This document shows positions 26,718 through 37,157 of a DNA stretch of 51,749 bases, piece by piece. The stretch is taken from assembly GCA_025922945.1 (NCBI GenBank), contig JAICGW010000003.1, forward strand, positions 1 to 51,749, read 5' to 3'. The stretch comes from Acidimicrobiia bacterium (lineage in GTDB: Bacteria > Actinomycetota > Acidimicrobiia > Spongiisociales > ZC4RG35). The position numbers and the translations under genes are program-made. How positions within the stretch are numbered: position 1 is the stretch's first letter; each line of letters starts with the position of its first letter. A model generated the notes under the pieces. The model was given only the letters and a program-made list of their open reading frames with translations, was not told where the DNA came from and made no database searches.

Positions 26718-27587
26718 CTAGGACAGGAGGACGATGGTTGCCCCAGTCAGGACGAACAGCACACCGGCGAAAAAGCGCGGGTTCATTCGCTCGAAGGGTT
26801 GGTGGAACATCATCGGCACCAGGGCGATGACGAAGATCACCGATAGTTGCTGGATGGTGATGGCGATGGCAATGGTGGTGAGATCAAACGACAACCATTG
26901 GGATGAGACGGCGATGGCGCCGCATAAACCAGCGAATGCAATCCAGCGGATGGCGGTGATCGGCATCGGCATCCCCCATCTGCCGGTGACGGTGAGCAGC
27001 AATGCATAGACGACCACGCTGGAGGCGAGACCGATGGTCAGGCCCTCCACCGGGTGATCGAATCTCTCCAGACCGAATCGAATCAAGATCGGTGTGGATC
27101 CCCAGATCAACGCCACGCCTAGCGCGAACCAGGGCCGGCGCCATTCGACGGATCCCGAAACTCGTCCGCTCAGCGAGATCAGCGCCACCCCGATCACGGC
27201 GAGTACCACGCCACCGGCGATCGTCGGCGTGAGGGGCTCGTCGAGAGCGATCGCCGCCACCAGGGTGCCGATGATCGGAGCTGCCGAGACGAGGGCGCCG
27301 GTGCGGGCCACTCCGATGGTCTGCTGGCTGAGAGCGAGCAGGGTCCATCCCCCCACGAAATGGAACAGAGTGGTCACCCCGAAAATCAGGACAGCCGACA
27401 GCGGCGCCGTGAAGAGCAGTCCGAAGTCGCCGAGGAGCGCCGCTCGGAGCAACAACACGATCTCGACCGCCACCAGGAGTCCGAAGGCGGTTCGGTAAGC
27501 ATCGACAAGTTGATTCGCTTTTCGGTTGGAGACCTGGAGAAAGCCGAATCCGATCGCCGCCACCAGGGCCCAGAGGGGCCCCGTCAA
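26718..27587 (-). CDS. EamA/DMT family transporter
   Basis: 10-TM-like EamA repeats; TTG start overlaps the upstream LLM stop. Confidence 0.85.
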   Translation of the reverse strand: MTGPLWALVAAIGFGFLQVSNRKANQLVDAYRTAFGLLVAVEIVLLLRAALLGDFGLLFTAPLSAVLIFGVTTLFHFVGGWTLLALSQQTIGVARTGALVSAAPIIGTLVAAIALDEPLTPTIAGGVVLAVIGVALISLSGRVSGSVEWRRPWFALGVALIWGSTPILIRFGLERFDHPVEGLTIGLASSVVVYALLLTVTGRWGMPMPITAIRWIAFAGLCGAIAVSSQWLSFDLTTIAIAITIQQLSVIFVIALVPMMFHQPFERMNPRFFAGVLFVLTGATIVLLS

Positions 27588-28432
27588 TCGACGCCGCTCA
27601 ATGCTCCGGCAAGAGCTTCGACGGTGCCCCCATCGTGGACCCCGGTGAGTCCGAGGATCACCACATCGATCCCGGCATCGAACATGGTTGCCGCTCGTGA
27701 TGCAACCTCGGCCGGGTCGGGGTTGGGAGCGACCGACAGGTGGCTCGAACACGAGATCTCGCGGGGATCGCGTCCCACGTCCTGGCAATGGCGCCACAGA
27801 ACCTCTCGAAGGCGGAGCCATTCGCTCTTTTCATCCTCGATAAAGAGAGCGTCCCACATCGAGGCGAAGCGGGCGGCGAGACGAAGCGTTCGCTTTTCCC
27901 CTCTGCCTCCGATCACAATCGGCGGGCGAGGCCGTTGGACGGGCTTGGGCTCATTGCGGGCATCGCTGAGCTGATAGAAGCGACCATCGAAGCTTGATTT
28001 CTCCTCGGTCAGCAAGAGGTGGATGACCTCGGTGCCCTCTTCGAACCGTGTCATCCTTTGATCAACGGTGCCGAGGTCCAACCCGTAGGCGTCGGCCTCC
28101 AATTCGTACCAGCCGGCGCCGAGACCGATCTCGAGACGGCCCGCCGAGAGAATGTCAAGCGATGAGGCCATTGATGCCAGGACGGCAGGATGCCGGAAAT
28201 GCATGCCGTTGACCATGGTCCCTACTCGAATCCGATTAGTCGCCTGAGAAAGGGCGGACAGGGTCACCCACGCTTCGAGGCAGGGCCCATCGGTGTCGCC
28301 CCGGATCGGGTAGAAGTGGTCGAAGTTCCAGGCCGATTCGAAGAGGTCGATACTGTCGGCCGCTTGCCACACCTCCAGCATCCGATCCCAGGTGGTGTGA
28401 TGGGTGGGGGTCTTGACTGCGAAACGGGCCAT
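27584..28432 (-). CDS. LLM class flavin-dependent oxidoreductase
   Basis: ESAWNFDHFYP, RIRVGTMVNGMHFRHPAVLASMASSLDILSAGRLEIGLGAGWYELEADAYG. Confidence 0.93.
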   Translation of the reverse strand: MARFAVKTPTHHTTWDRMLEVWQAADSIDLFESAWNFDHFYPIRGDTDGPCLEAWVTLSALSQATNRIRVGTMVNGMHFRHPAVLASMASSLDILSAGRLEIGLGAGWYELEADAYGLDLGTVDQRMTRFEEGTEVIHLLLTEEKSSFDGRFYQLSDARNEPKPVQRPRPPIVIGGRGEKRTLRLAARFASMWDALFIEDEKSEWLRLREVLWRHCQDVGRDPREISCSSHLSVAPNPDPAEVASRAATMFDAGIDVVILGLTGVHDGGTVEALAGALSGVD

Positions 28433-28434
28433 TG

Positions 28435-29286
28435 TCAAACCACGGGGTTGGTGAGGGTGCCGATCGGATCGATGGTGATTTCGACGACGTCCCCGGGACG
28501 GAGATAGCGGGGGGGATCAAATCCCGCCCCCACCCCGGGAGGGGTGCCGGTGGCAATCACATCCCCGCTCTCCAGGGTCATCACCGACGAGAGCGTGGCG
28601 ATCAGGCTGGGAATGTCGAAGATCAGGTCGGCGAGAGATCCTCTCTGTCGGACCTCGCCGTTCACCGACGTGCGAATGGCGAGTTGACGAACGTCGCCGA
28701 TTTCGTCGGTGCTGACTATGCAGGGTCCCATAGGACAGAACGTGTCGGGAGCCTTCCCGGTCAACCATTGCCCATGTCGCTTCTGCAGGTCTCGAGCGGT
28801 GACATCGTTGACGATGGTGTAGCCGAAGACGTGGCTCATGGCGTCCTCGGGCTGAATCCTCTTGCCGTTCTTGCCGATGACGACCGCGAGCTCGCCCTCA
28901 TAGTCCGTGGTCGAGCTGGGATCGTTGCTGGTGTCGATGCTCTCACCCGGGCCGATCACCGCAGTCGGCGGCTTGCTGAAGACGATCGGGAACGCGGGCG
29001 GCGGCTCCGCCTTGGCATCTGCACCCGGCAGTTCCCGTACGTGTTCGAGGTAGTTCTTCCCGATTGCGAACACGTTCTTTCGGGGGCGAAGCGGCGCAAG
29101 GAGGGTGACGTCGGCCAACGGCACCCGGGTCCCATCGAGGGCAGATCGGGATAGGCCCATGACCAGGTCGATCAGCGCCGCGGTGTCGTCCGGCGCGTCG
29201 AGGCTCGCCGAAACATCGAGGACATGACCGTCTTCCAGCAACCCCGACCGAGGGCCATCTTTCCCGAGATACCTCACCAATCGCAA
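28435..29286 (-). CDS. Fumarylacetoacetate hydrolase family protein
   Basis: KNVFAIGKNYLEHVRE, DYEGELAVVIGK, GYTIVNDVTARDLQKRHGQWLTGKAPDTFCPMGP, VIATGTPPGVG. Confidence 0.94.
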   Translation of the reverse strand: MRLVRYLGKDGPRSGLLEDGHVLDVSASLDAPDDTAALIDLVMGLSRSALDGTRVPLADVTLLAPLRPRKNVFAIGKNYLEHVRELPGADAKAEPPPAFPIVFSKPPTAVIGPGESIDTSNDPSSTTDYEGELAVVIGKNGKRIQPEDAMSHVFGYTIVNDVTARDLQKRHGQWLTGKAPDTFCPMGPCIVSTDEIGDVRQLAIRTSVNGEVRQRGSLADLIFDIPSLIATLSSVMTLESGDVIATGTPPGVGAGFDPPRYLRPGDVVEITIDPIGTLTNPVV

Positions 29287-29369
29287 AGCGATCCTCCTTG
29301 GGCACGACGGACCGGCGATAGTCGGCTTCTTTGCGGCCCGCGGGGCGATGCTATATCGTGCGAAGGCGG

Positions 29370-29389
29370 TTAAGCAATCGATTGCCTAA
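29370..29389. promoter_or_regulatory. Putative LacI-family operator (palindrome)
   Basis: GTTAAGCAATCGATTGCCTAAC: 12-bp perfect core, 22 bp with one mismatched pair, in the divergent promoter region 29287-29451. Confidence 0.65.
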
Positions 29390-29407
29390 CACGCTCAGGA
29401 GGACCGG

Positions 29408-29455
29408 ATGGCACCGCGGCTTTCGACCGGATCGATGGAATACTGGTCGGCGTGA
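29408..29455 (+). CDS. 15-codon micro-ORF ([15 protein letters not shown]), possible leader peptide coupled to the ABC ATPase
   Basis: AGGAGG 5 nt before ATG 29408; its TGA overlaps the GTG at 29452. Confidence 0.35.
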   Translation: MAPRLSTGSMEYWSA

Positions 29456-30726
29456 CCTGGGGTAGGCGGCGCGCCAGCCGAACAGCGGGCGCGGTGGGGA
29501 ATATCACGTATGCCTCTGAAATCCCCGCCTCCCGGCAACCTCAGGCCGGGTCAGGAACGCGGCCTCTTGTTGCCTCGGTCAACGATCTGAAGGTTCATTT
29601 TCAGACCAAAGCAGGGATGATCCACGCCGTTGACGGTGTCTCCTTCGAGATCCGGGATGGGGAGACTCTTGGATTGGTAGGGGAGACGGGTTGTGGCAAG
29701 AGCGTTACGGCGCGCTCGTTCATCCGGCTGGTCCCCACCCCGCCGGGGGTCTACGCCGGAGGTCAGGTCCTTTTCTGGTCTTCAGACGCCCGCCGAGAGG
29801 GGAGGGGGCCGATTGACCTTCTGACGATCCCAAAAGACGAGATGCTGGATATCCGCGGCGACCGTATCGCCATGATTTTCCAAGATCCCGGCAAGGCGCT
29901 TAACCCCGCACTCTCGATTCGGAACCAGATCGCCGAGGTCTTTTACCAGCACCGCTCCGAGGAGATCCTGCATTCTCTCGGCCCGTGGGCTCCACGCCTG
30001 ATTCGTCGCGCGGCACGGCAGGAGTCCAGCGGTTTCGAGAGATTTCTCCTAACCCTCCCTCCCTTTCGCTCCCGGGCGGAGAAGCTCCGGGAGAAGGTCG
30101 ACCAGCTCGTGGGCCATGCATTGAGCGAAGTTCAAATCGCCAATCCACGCAAGATCATGGAGAGCTACCCCCATGAGCTATCGGGGGGTATGAAACAGCG
30201 CGTTCTCATCGCACAGGCGCTGGCATGCAATCCCGACCTCCTCATCGCCGATGAGCCCACCACGGCCCTCGACGTCACCATTCAGGCCCGGATTCTCGAG
30301 CTGATCGCAGAATTGCAAGAACGACTCGAAACCTCCGTTCTCTACATCAGCCACGACCTGTCCCTGGTTAAAGAGATCTGCGATCGAGTGGCGGTCATGT
30401 ACGCCGGTCGCATAGTGGAGACCGGAACTACGGACGAGGTCTTTAGCAATCCAAAGCATCCCTACACACGGGGGCTAATGGCGGCGGTTCCATCGGCTGC
30501 CCATCGACGAGGCGAGCTGGCGTCCATCGTCGGAAACGTCCCCGAGCTGCTCGATCCCGAGCCGTCTTGCCGGTTCAACACCAGGTGCCCCTACGCGGTG
30601 GAGATTTGTCGGACCGTCGATCCACGGACGATCCCAGTTGGAGAGAGTCAATCGGTCGCCTGTTTCGCATATGAGTCGGATGACACCGACGTCGTCCTCC
30701 CCCGGCTGGAAGCGTGGGTGTCGTGA
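29452..30726 (+). CDS. Oligo/dipeptide-type ABC transporter ATP-binding protein (OppD/DppD-like)
   Basis: [51 protein letters not shown]-terminal [10 protein letters not shown] oligopeptide-ATPase domain. Confidence 0.93.
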   Translation: MTWGRRRASRTAGAVGNITYASEIPASRQPQAGSGTRPLVASVNDLKVHFQTKAGMIHAVDGVSFEIRDGETLGLVGETGCGKSVTARSFIRLVPTPPGVYAGGQVLFWSSDARREGRGPIDLLTIPKDEMLDIRGDRIAMIFQDPGKALNPALSIRNQIAEVFYQHRSEEILHSLGPWAPRLIRRAARQESSGFERFLLTLPPFRSRAEKLREKVDQLVGHALSEVQIANPRKIMESYPHELSGGMKQRVLIAQALACNPDLLIADEPTTALDVTIQARILELIAELQERLETSVLYISHDLSLVKEICDRVAVMYAGRIVETGTTDEVFSNPKHPYTRGLMAAVPSAAHRRGELASIVGNVPELLDPEPSCRFNTRCPYAVEICRTVDPRTIPVGESQSVACFAYESDDTDVVLPRLEAWVS

Positions 30727-32081
30727 CGTCGCTTCGTGCTGCCAACAAAGAGCGCGAACCGTTGACGGCCGCCCGTTCGGTGATCTCACTCCGTGGTGTC
30801 GAGAAATACTTTCCGGTTAAGGAGGGCACCCTCCAGCGGGTCGTGGGACATGTCAGGGCCGTTGACGGCGTCTCCTTCGACGTACGCCCGGGAGAGACAG
30901 TTGGTCTCGTGGGCGAGTCCGGATGCGGCAAGACAACCCTCGGTCGTTGTATCAGTGGACTAACCCAGGTGACCGGGGGAAGGATTTATTTCCGCTTGTC
31001 TGACGCGGACGCAGCCCGGCTCGACGTGATCGAAGCTATTGCCGCCTCCGAGCGAACACGAGATCAGGTACGTGAGCTCAAGCGGATCGAAGAGAACCAC
31101 CGGATCGACCAACTCGAAGGAAAGGCTTGGAAGACGTACCGCCGCAATTGTCAGGTGGTATTCCAAGACTCGTTCAGCTCGCTCAATCCCCGACAACTTG
31201 TGAAGGACATCGTCGGCCGACCGCTCCGGGTCTGGAACGAGGCCTCTGGTGAGGAACTCACCGAGCGGGTCGTCTCCCTCTTGGAAAGCGTCGGATTGAG
31301 GCGACAGCACATGTATCGCTATCCGCATCAGTTCTCCGGAGGCCAGCGGCAGAGGGTCTCGATCGCCCGCGCCCTTGCTCTCGATCCAGAGTTCATCGTC
31401 CTGGATGAGCCCACTTCGGCGCTGGATGTGTCGGTCCAGGCGCAGATCCTCAACCTCCTCTACGACTTGCAGCGCGAGCGCGGGCTCACCTATCTCTTCA
31501 TCAGCCACGACCTCGGAGTGGTGCGATTGATGAGCGATCGGATCGCCGTCATGTATCTGGGGAAGGTCGCCGAGCAAGGCACTGCCACCGAGTTGTTCGA
31601 GGATCCGCGCCACCCCTATACCGAGGCCCTGCTCGCCGCCAACCCCGACATCAAGGCGAAAGAATCCGGAATGAAAGGGTTACACGGACACGTGCCCGAT
31701 CCGGCCAGCCCCCCCGAAGGGTGCCGGTTCCACACCCGCTGCCCGGTGGTGACGCCGGTGTGCGGGTGGGAAGTCGACGACGCTGTCGCTTGGCTGCAAG
31801 ATCACGAGGCGTTGGCCGAAGGTCTCGCCGCCGTGGAACGCCGCACCAATTTCGACGCAACGCTGGTGTTCCACACGGAGGAAGCGGCGGCGTCCGCAGT
31901 CGAGGCCTTTCACAAGGGTGACGTTCCACCCGTCATGAGGTCCGCCCTCGAAGAGATGTCGACCGACGGCCGCAAGGTGAGCATCAAGTTCAGCCCGGTT
32001 CCGCCGGTAGAGCTCGAGGACATCGGCGGCGGTCGCCTCACTGCCTGCATCCTCCACACCTCCCGGGGTTTGCGGATCTAG
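30723..32081 (+). CDS. Oligo/dipeptide-type ABC transporter ATP-binding protein (OppF/DppF-like)
   Basis: GTGA overlap; [62 protein letters not shown]. Confidence 0.93.
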   Translation: MTSLRAANKEREPLTAARSVISLRGVEKYFPVKEGTLQRVVGHVRAVDGVSFDVRPGETVGLVGESGCGKTTLGRCISGLTQVTGGRIYFRLSDADAARLDVIEAIAASERTRDQVRELKRIEENHRIDQLEGKAWKTYRRNCQVVFQDSFSSLNPRQLVKDIVGRPLRVWNEASGEELTERVVSLLESVGLRRQHMYRYPHQFSGGQRQRVSIARALALDPEFIVLDEPTSALDVSVQAQILNLLYDLQRERGLTYLFISHDLGVVRLMSDRIAVMYLGKVAEQGTATELFEDPRHPYTEALLAANPDIKAKESGMKGLHGHVPDPASPPEGCRFHTRCPVVTPVCGWEVDDAVAWLQDHEALAEGLAAVERRTNFDATLVFHTEEAAASAVEAFHKGDVPPVMRSALEEMSTDGRKVSIKFSPVPPVELEDIGGGRLTACILHTSRGLRI

Positions 32082-32089
32082 CGGGGCCT

Positions 32090-32830
32090 TCAGCCGAGAG
32101 CGGACCAGAGCAGGCGAATCGCCGCGAACCCAAGCAGCACGAGAACGACGCGCTCGAACGTCTTCTGTTCGATCAGTCTCCCGATCCGAATCCCGAGCAC
32201 CGTCATGGCGGCCACGGGGACGATGGCCCATAGCGCCTGAGTGGTTCGTTCAGGGGTGAACGCCCCGAGCACTAAGAGCGTCACCAGCTGGATCAAGCCG
32301 AAGACGGTGAAGGTGAGACTCATCATGTGGATGAACGAAGCGCGGCTCAGCCGGACGCTGTGGAGGAATGTGGCGATTAGGGGCCCGGCCGTGCCGGTGG
32401 CTCCGAGCAGGCCACCACCCAGTAGCCCCATCGGAGCGGCCACCCGGCGGGCCGTTCTCTGCTCCAGCCCGAATTGGGGATCGGCGAGATGTCGCCAGAT
32501 GTAGAAGGCGATCACGAGGGCGATGACCACCGACAGGATCCGATCGTCAATCTCGGTGAGGATCCAGGTGCCAGCGATGACGGCAACAGTCCCGACGGTA
32601 AGAAACGGAATCATCACGAACCCCGTTCCCCTGGCCCCCGCTCGGTGCTCCCAGAGGAGCCACCCGTTGGAGACCATGTTCGCCAGAGATAGAACGACGA
32701 CGGCGTACTCGACGCTCGTGAAAGCAGCAATGAACGGCACGGCCACCAACGGACCACCCATCCCCGCGACCCCCTTGACCACGTAGGCGACGGCGATCAC
32801 CGCCAGCACCAGAGCGAACTCGGCCGTCAC
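32090..32830 (-). CDS. TauE/SafE family permease
   Basis: VAYVVKGVAGMGGPLVAVPFI...GLLGGGLLGATGTAGPLIATFLHSVRLSRASF. Confidence 0.85.
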   Translation of the reverse strand: MTAEFALVLAVIAVAYVVKGVAGMGGPLVAVPFIAAFTSVEYAVVVLSLANMVSNGWLLWEHRAGARGTGFVMIPFLTVGTVAVIAGTWILTEIDDRILSVVIALVIAFYIWRHLADPQFGLEQRTARRVAAPMGLLGGGLLGATGTAGPLIATFLHSVRLSRASFIHMMSLTFTVFGLIQLVTLLVLGAFTPERTTQALWAIVPVAAMTVLGIRIGRLIEQKTFERVVLVLLGFAAIRLLWSALG

Positions 32831-32837
32831 TGCTCGT

Positions 32838-33314
32838 CTAGGAGTTGGTCAGATCCGGAGGGTTGAGCGCCAGCGCTCTGAGCAGGCCCAGCTCGTCCCC
32901 GAAGTACCAGGCCTCGGCGATCAGTCCTTCCCTCACCCGCCAGAGGCCAACCTCGATGACATCGATGTGCCGACCCGTCTTCGGGATCCCATAAAGCGAG
33001 CCGGTGTGTGTGCCAACCACACGGAAGATCCCCCAGACCTTGTCGTTCTTGGCCGTCAGATCGAGAAGGACGTTCTCGCGATCGCGCATCGAATCGTCGT
33101 TCATTCCCCCCGGCCCCTCATGGGCCCACAACTCTCCGATGTGAGTGAACCCTGCTCGATGTCGCTTGAAGTCAGGGGCCAGGTAGGGGGCCCTTTCAGA
33201 CACTTTTGCGACCCGATAGGCGGCCACCACCGCGAGCGCCTCCGCCTCCTGCTCGGTGCAAGTGCACGCGGTCGACCCGAATAACGAGATATGGGGATGC
33301 TCGACCAGGGACAC
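32838..33314 (-). CDS. NTF2/SnoaL-like fold protein
   Basis: HRAGFTHIGELWAHEGPGGMNDDSMRDRENVLLDL... about 158 aa. Confidence 0.6.
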   Translation of the reverse strand: MSLVEHPHISLFGSTACTCTEQEAEALAVVAAYRVAKVSERAPYLAPDFKRHRAGFTHIGELWAHEGPGGMNDDSMRDRENVLLDLTAKNDKVWGIFRVVGTHTGSLYGIPKTGRHIDVIEVGLWRVREGLIAEAWYFGDELGLLRALALNPPDLTNS

Positions 33315-33316
33315 TG

Positions 33317-34369
33317 TCAGATTTCCACGATGGGTCGGACCGCATCACGGGACTCGAGGGCGGCGAGCGCCTCGCCAACTGCCTCCAGGGGATAGACCTG
33401 GGTGATGAGTGGGCTCACGTCTACCTTGCCCGAGCGCATCAGGGCGATCATCGCCGGATAGGCATTCGGGCTGGACCGGATCCCCATGACATCGATCTCG
33501 TCGAGGGTGAGACGGTCGACGTCGATCTCCGACCGTTTTCCCCCGGTCAGCCCGAGGATTGCGGCCCTGCCTCCCCGTCGGAGAGCTCCAATCGCCTGGG
33601 CCGGTACATTGGGATTGCCTGTGCAATCGAAGACGTAGTCCACTCCCCGCCCGGCGGTGAGTCGCTTGACCGCAGCAACGGGATCCTCTTTCTCGTAGTC
33701 GACGACCTCATCGCAGCCCATCTTGAGGGCCAGGTCGAGACGGCTTCCCCGCCCGACCATGATGATCCGGGCCGCCCCGGAGGCCGAGGCCACCGCTGCG
33801 GTGAGTAGACCGAGGAGTCCCGGGCCGAACACCGCCGCCGTCGATCCGGGAAGGAACTCGACCCGGCGCAGGGCGTGGACACCGAGCGATCCCTGGTTGA
33901 CCAATGCCCCTTCCAGCGGTCCAATCGACTCGGGGAGCTTGTGCAGCATCTGCGCCGGACGCACGGCGTATTCGGCCAAAGCTCCAGGTGCGGTGTGCCC
34001 GTAGAGGCGGTAGCCGGGAGTGCCCGCCTTCTCACAGAGGTTGTAGCGGCCCCGCCGGCACATCGGGCAACGGCCGCATCCGACGTGGTTTTCCGCCACC
34101 ACCTTGTCGCCAGGCTGGAGCTCGAGGTCGTCGAGTCCCTCACCGAGGGCGACCACCTCGCCCGACCATTCGTGACCAATTACGAACGGAAGCTTTGGTG
34201 GCCAGCCCCGCTCCTGAAAAGCGCCGCTCACCATCTTGAGGTCGGTCCCGCAGAGTCCGCAGGCTCTGACCCTCAGCAGAACCTCACCCGGGGCGGGGTC
34301 AGGAATGGGTATTTGCTCGACGGCAAGGTCGTTCCATTTCCGTAATACCGCCGCGCGCATCGTGGTCAT
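33317..34369 (-). CDS. Zinc-dependent medium-chain alcohol dehydrogenase (sorbitol/threonine DH type)
   Basis: GLCGTDLKMV, GHEWSGEVVALGEG, GCGRCPMCRRGRYNLCE, AVFGPGLLGLL. Confidence 0.93.
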   Translation of the reverse strand: MTTMRAAVLRKWNDLAVEQIPIPDPAPGEVLLRVRACGLCGTDLKMVSGAFQERGWPPKLPFVIGHEWSGEVVALGEGLDDLELQPGDKVVAENHVGCGRCPMCRRGRYNLCEKAGTPGYRLYGHTAPGALAEYAVRPAQMLHKLPESIGPLEGALVNQGSLGVHALRRVEFLPGSTAAVFGPGLLGLLTAAVASASGAARIIMVGRGSRLDLALKMGCDEVVDYEKEDPVAAVKRLTAGRGVDYVFDCTGNPNVPAQAIGALRRGGRAAILGLTGGKRSEIDVDRLTLDEIDVMGIRSSPNAYPAMIALMRSGKVDVSPLITQVYPLEAVGEALAALESRDAVRPIVEI

Positions 34370-35154
34370 CGCGAGGAAGGATGATCGTCGTCGGGCGCGC
34401 GCTCCGCCAGACTCTTCCAGACCTCTTCCACCGCGCTCACGATGTGATCGGCGACCGCGTCGATGATTTCGCGAGACCGCTCCTCCGGGACTGCGCTGGG
34501 CGTGCCGTACCAGCCGGTGGCGGCAACTTCCCGGAAGTCCTTCATGACCGGGAAGACATCGCGCCTCCGGAATATGGCGTGGCCGTCGCTTCCTGATTCG
34601 ACCAGATCGCCTTCGGTGCGCTGGTCCAGCCGAACGAGGGAAGGGTCGTAAGCGAAGATCGCCGCGGTCTCCATTGAGCCAGCGTGGGTGAACTCCATCT
34701 CCTCGGGGAAGAGTCCGTTGGTGATGATGTGTGCCTCGGCGACGATGACCCTGACCGGCAGTTGCGCTTGGATCTGGTCGGCTGCGATCCGTATCGAAGC
34801 GGTGTTGCCTTCATGCCAGTTGACCACAACGACCCGCTCCACGCCGGCCGCCGACAGACCCTGGCAGACATCGAGCATGAGCGAGCCCAGGGTCTCGGGG
34901 CGGAGGGACAAGGATCCTGCCCAGGGCATGTGATAAGGGGCAACCCCGACCGGGGATACGGGTAAGACCGGGGCCTCGAGGCGGTGTCCAACTCTGACGG
35001 CGATGGTGAGGGCGGCGAAGGCATCGGTGCCGAGGGGCAAATGAGAGCCGTGCTGCTCGACGCTGCCGGTGACCAAGACGGCGGTGCCTCGTCCTAGCGC
35101 CTTCTGTGCCTGGGGCTGGGTCATGTTGGCGAGGAGCATCTCTTCGAAGTCCAT
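34366..35154 (-). CDS. Creatininase family protein
   Basis: GSVEQHGSHLPLGTDAFAA, VVVNWHEGN, HAGSMETAAI; ATG 35154 with GGAGGAAAACG RBS. Confidence 0.9.
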   Translation of the reverse strand: MDFEEMLLANMTQPQAQKALGRGTAVLVTGSVEQHGSHLPLGTDAFAALTIAVRVGHRLEAPVLPVSPVGVAPYHMPWAGSLSLRPETLGSLMLDVCQGLSAAGVERVVVVNWHEGNTASIRIAADQIQAQLPVRVIVAEAHIITNGLFPEEMEFTHAGSMETAAIFAYDPSLVRLDQRTEGDLVESGSDGHAIFRRRDVFPVMKDFREVAATGWYGTPSAVPEERSREIIDAVADHIVSAVEEVWKSLAERAPDDDHPSSR

Positions 35155-35177
35155 CGTTTTCCTCCGCCCATCCAGGC

Positions 35178-35195
35178 TGCGCAAACGGTTGTCCA
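35178..35195. promoter_or_regulatory. Putative LacI-family operator upstream of the creatininase operon
   Basis: TGCGCAAACGGTTGTCCA (core GCAAACGGTTGT 35181-35192). Confidence 0.5.
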
Positions 35196-35232
35196 ACGGA
35201 GAGCCTAACCCTCGGGAAAGCGGCTGTCAGCT

Positions 35233-36273
35233 TCAGACTGGGGCCGTGGAGCCCCTGACCACTAATCGGGCAGACACCAGCTGGGTCTCCGGGGCTCTTT
35301 GCGGCTCGGCAATCGTTTCGAGGAGTAGGCGGGCCGTCCGCGCCCCGAGTTCGGATTGGGAAATCCGGACGGTGGTTAGCGGAGGCGAGAACCGATCCGC
35401 ATAGGGCATGTCGTTGAAGCCGACGACGGAGACATCGTCCGGGCAGGACCGGCCGGTGGCACGGATGGCATCGATTGCCCCCAGCGCGAGCCGGTCGTTG
35501 GCGGCAAGGACAGCAGTGGTGTCGGGGCGCTGTTCGAGCAAGGTGCCTGTGACCCGATACCCCTCTTCCTCGGTCTGACGATGCGTGAACTCATAGCTTC
35601 CGGTTAGGTCGGCGGCATGTAGCGTCTCCTCGAAGGCTTGGAGCCGGTTCACGGTGGATGACACGTCTTCAGGCCCGCCGACGTGGACGATCTTCGTGTG
35701 ACCGAGCGCGATGAGGTGTTCGACCGCCATCCTGGTGCCGCCGTGGTCATCGGGCAGGACCGCGCTTATCCCTAGGTCGCCCGCCGCCCGGTTGAACAGG
35801 ACCACCGGGATCTCCTCTTCGATGATGCCGGCCAAAACGGCGTCGGGGCCACGGGCGACCCCATACATCAGGCCCTCTGCCTGGACGCCGAGCATGGCGG
35901 AGACTTGGGACTGGGCATGGGCCGGGTCGTCATCGGTACTGGCCAAGATCAGGGAGTAGCCCTTCTCGTAGAAGACGTCGCCCGCCCCTCTGGTGATTTC
36001 CGCCTGGTACAGGTTGGCCACATCCGGAACCACCATCCCCACCACGAGGGTGCGACCCGTTCGGAGGGCTCGAGCAATGGTGTTGCGGCGATAACCGAGC
36101 CTGCGGGCGACTTCCCTAATCCGCTCTTCCGTGTCCTGGGTGATCCGACCTGTCGCGGCCTGGTCATTGAGGACACGAGACACCGTCGAGACGTGAACGC
36201 CTGCCTCCCGTGCGACGTCGCGCAGAGTGGGCGATCTCGAGGCTCGGGTGTCGCCGTTTCCGGGCGCGGTCAC
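35233..36273 (-). CDS. LacI family transcriptional regulator
   Basis: PTLRDVAREAGVHVSTVSRVLNDQAATGRITQDTEERIREVARRLGYRRNTIARALRTG; periplasmic-binding-like effector domain. Confidence 0.96.
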   Translation of the reverse strand: MTAPGNGDTRASRSPTLRDVAREAGVHVSTVSRVLNDQAATGRITQDTEERIREVARRLGYRRNTIARALRTGRTLVVGMVVPDVANLYQAEITRGAGDVFYEKGYSLILASTDDDPAHAQSQVSAMLGVQAEGLMYGVARGPDAVLAGIIEEEIPVVLFNRAAGDLGISAVLPDDHGGTRMAVEHLIALGHTKIVHVGGPEDVSSTVNRLQAFEETLHAADLTGSYEFTHRQTEEEGYRVTGTLLEQRPDTTAVLAANDRLALGAIDAIRATGRSCPDDVSVVGFNDMPYADRFSPPLTTVRISQSELGARTARLLLETIAEPQRAPETQLVSARLVVRGSTAPV

Positions 36274-37157
36274 GAGAGACGGGCCACGCGAAATAGCTGG
36301 AGGGGAGTCTCAAGGCCTTTCAGCGCGTGAGATCCCCGGTCCTCGAAGCCGAGGCCGGTCCCTTCCGCCAGGGCCCGCGTGACGGCCGATGTGAGAACTT
36401 CTGAGGGCTGAGCAGCTGCCATGATTCTCGCCGCCGCGTGTACCGCGATTCCCCGCACGTCGTCGGATAGAACCTCGACCTCGCCGGTGTGGACCCCGCC
36501 GCGAATTTCGATGCCAAGGTCGCGGATGGCATCTCGTGTCGCCAGCGCGCATCGCAGGGCAGACTCGGCGCTTTCAAAGATCGCCAAGAAGCCATCGCCA
36601 GTGGTCTTGATCTCACGGCCATGAAAGCGCTCGATTTGCCGCCGTACGGCCCGGTTGTGGTCGCCCAGGCGCTGCTTCCAAGCCGCGTCGCCGACCTCGG
36701 TGGCCATCTTGGTCGAGCCGACGATATCGGTCATCAGCAGGGTCGCGACGGCGCGGGCCCGCGAAGTCGGAAGGCCGAAGTCGGTGACATTGCCTGAGAT
36801 GTCAAGAAGGACGGCGGGCTCGTCACCGACCACCCAGGCATCGTGGCCGGGCGGGATGTCCATGACGTCGCTGGGGGAGAATTCGTACACCTCACCGTCG
36901 GCCATCTCGAAGGCAATTCGTCCGGCGATCAGCACGTGAAGATGGTGAAGCTGGCAGAGCTCGGTTCCGACTGCACTCTTGAGATCGGTTGACCAGCGCC
37001 AGCCCGGCTCGAGTATCGCGCGACCAATTGCCAGCGGCCCGATGTCGACCAATGTGCCAATCCCGTTCGGGAAATGACGGGTCTCATCAGGTCGGTCGAG
37101 GCTCTTCCAGCGGATCAATCGAACGCGGGAGCCGTCCTCGCGGGGTGCTCCACTCAA
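36270..37157 (-). CDS. Cupin-class III nucleotide cyclase fusion protein
   Basis: N-terminal cupin (HHLHVLIAGRIAFEMADGEVYEFSPSDVMDIPPGHDAWVVGDE) plus cyclase TDIVGSTKMATEVGD, EIKTTGDGFLAIFES, GIAVHAAARIM; ATGA overlap with lacI-like gene. Confidence 0.88.
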   Translation of the reverse strand: MSGAPREDGSRVRLIRWKSLDRPDETRHFPNGIGTLVDIGPLAIGRAILEPGWRWSTDLKSAVGTELCQLHHLHVLIAGRIAFEMADGEVYEFSPSDVMDIPPGHDAWVVGDEPAVLLDISGNVTDFGLPTSRARAVATLLMTDIVGSTKMATEVGDAAWKQRLGDHNRAVRRQIERFHGREIKTTGDGFLAIFESAESALRCALATRDAIRDLGIEIRGGVHTGEVEVLSDDVRGIAVHAAARIMAAAQPSEVLTSAVTRALAEGTGLGFEDRGSHALKGLETPLQLFRVARLS

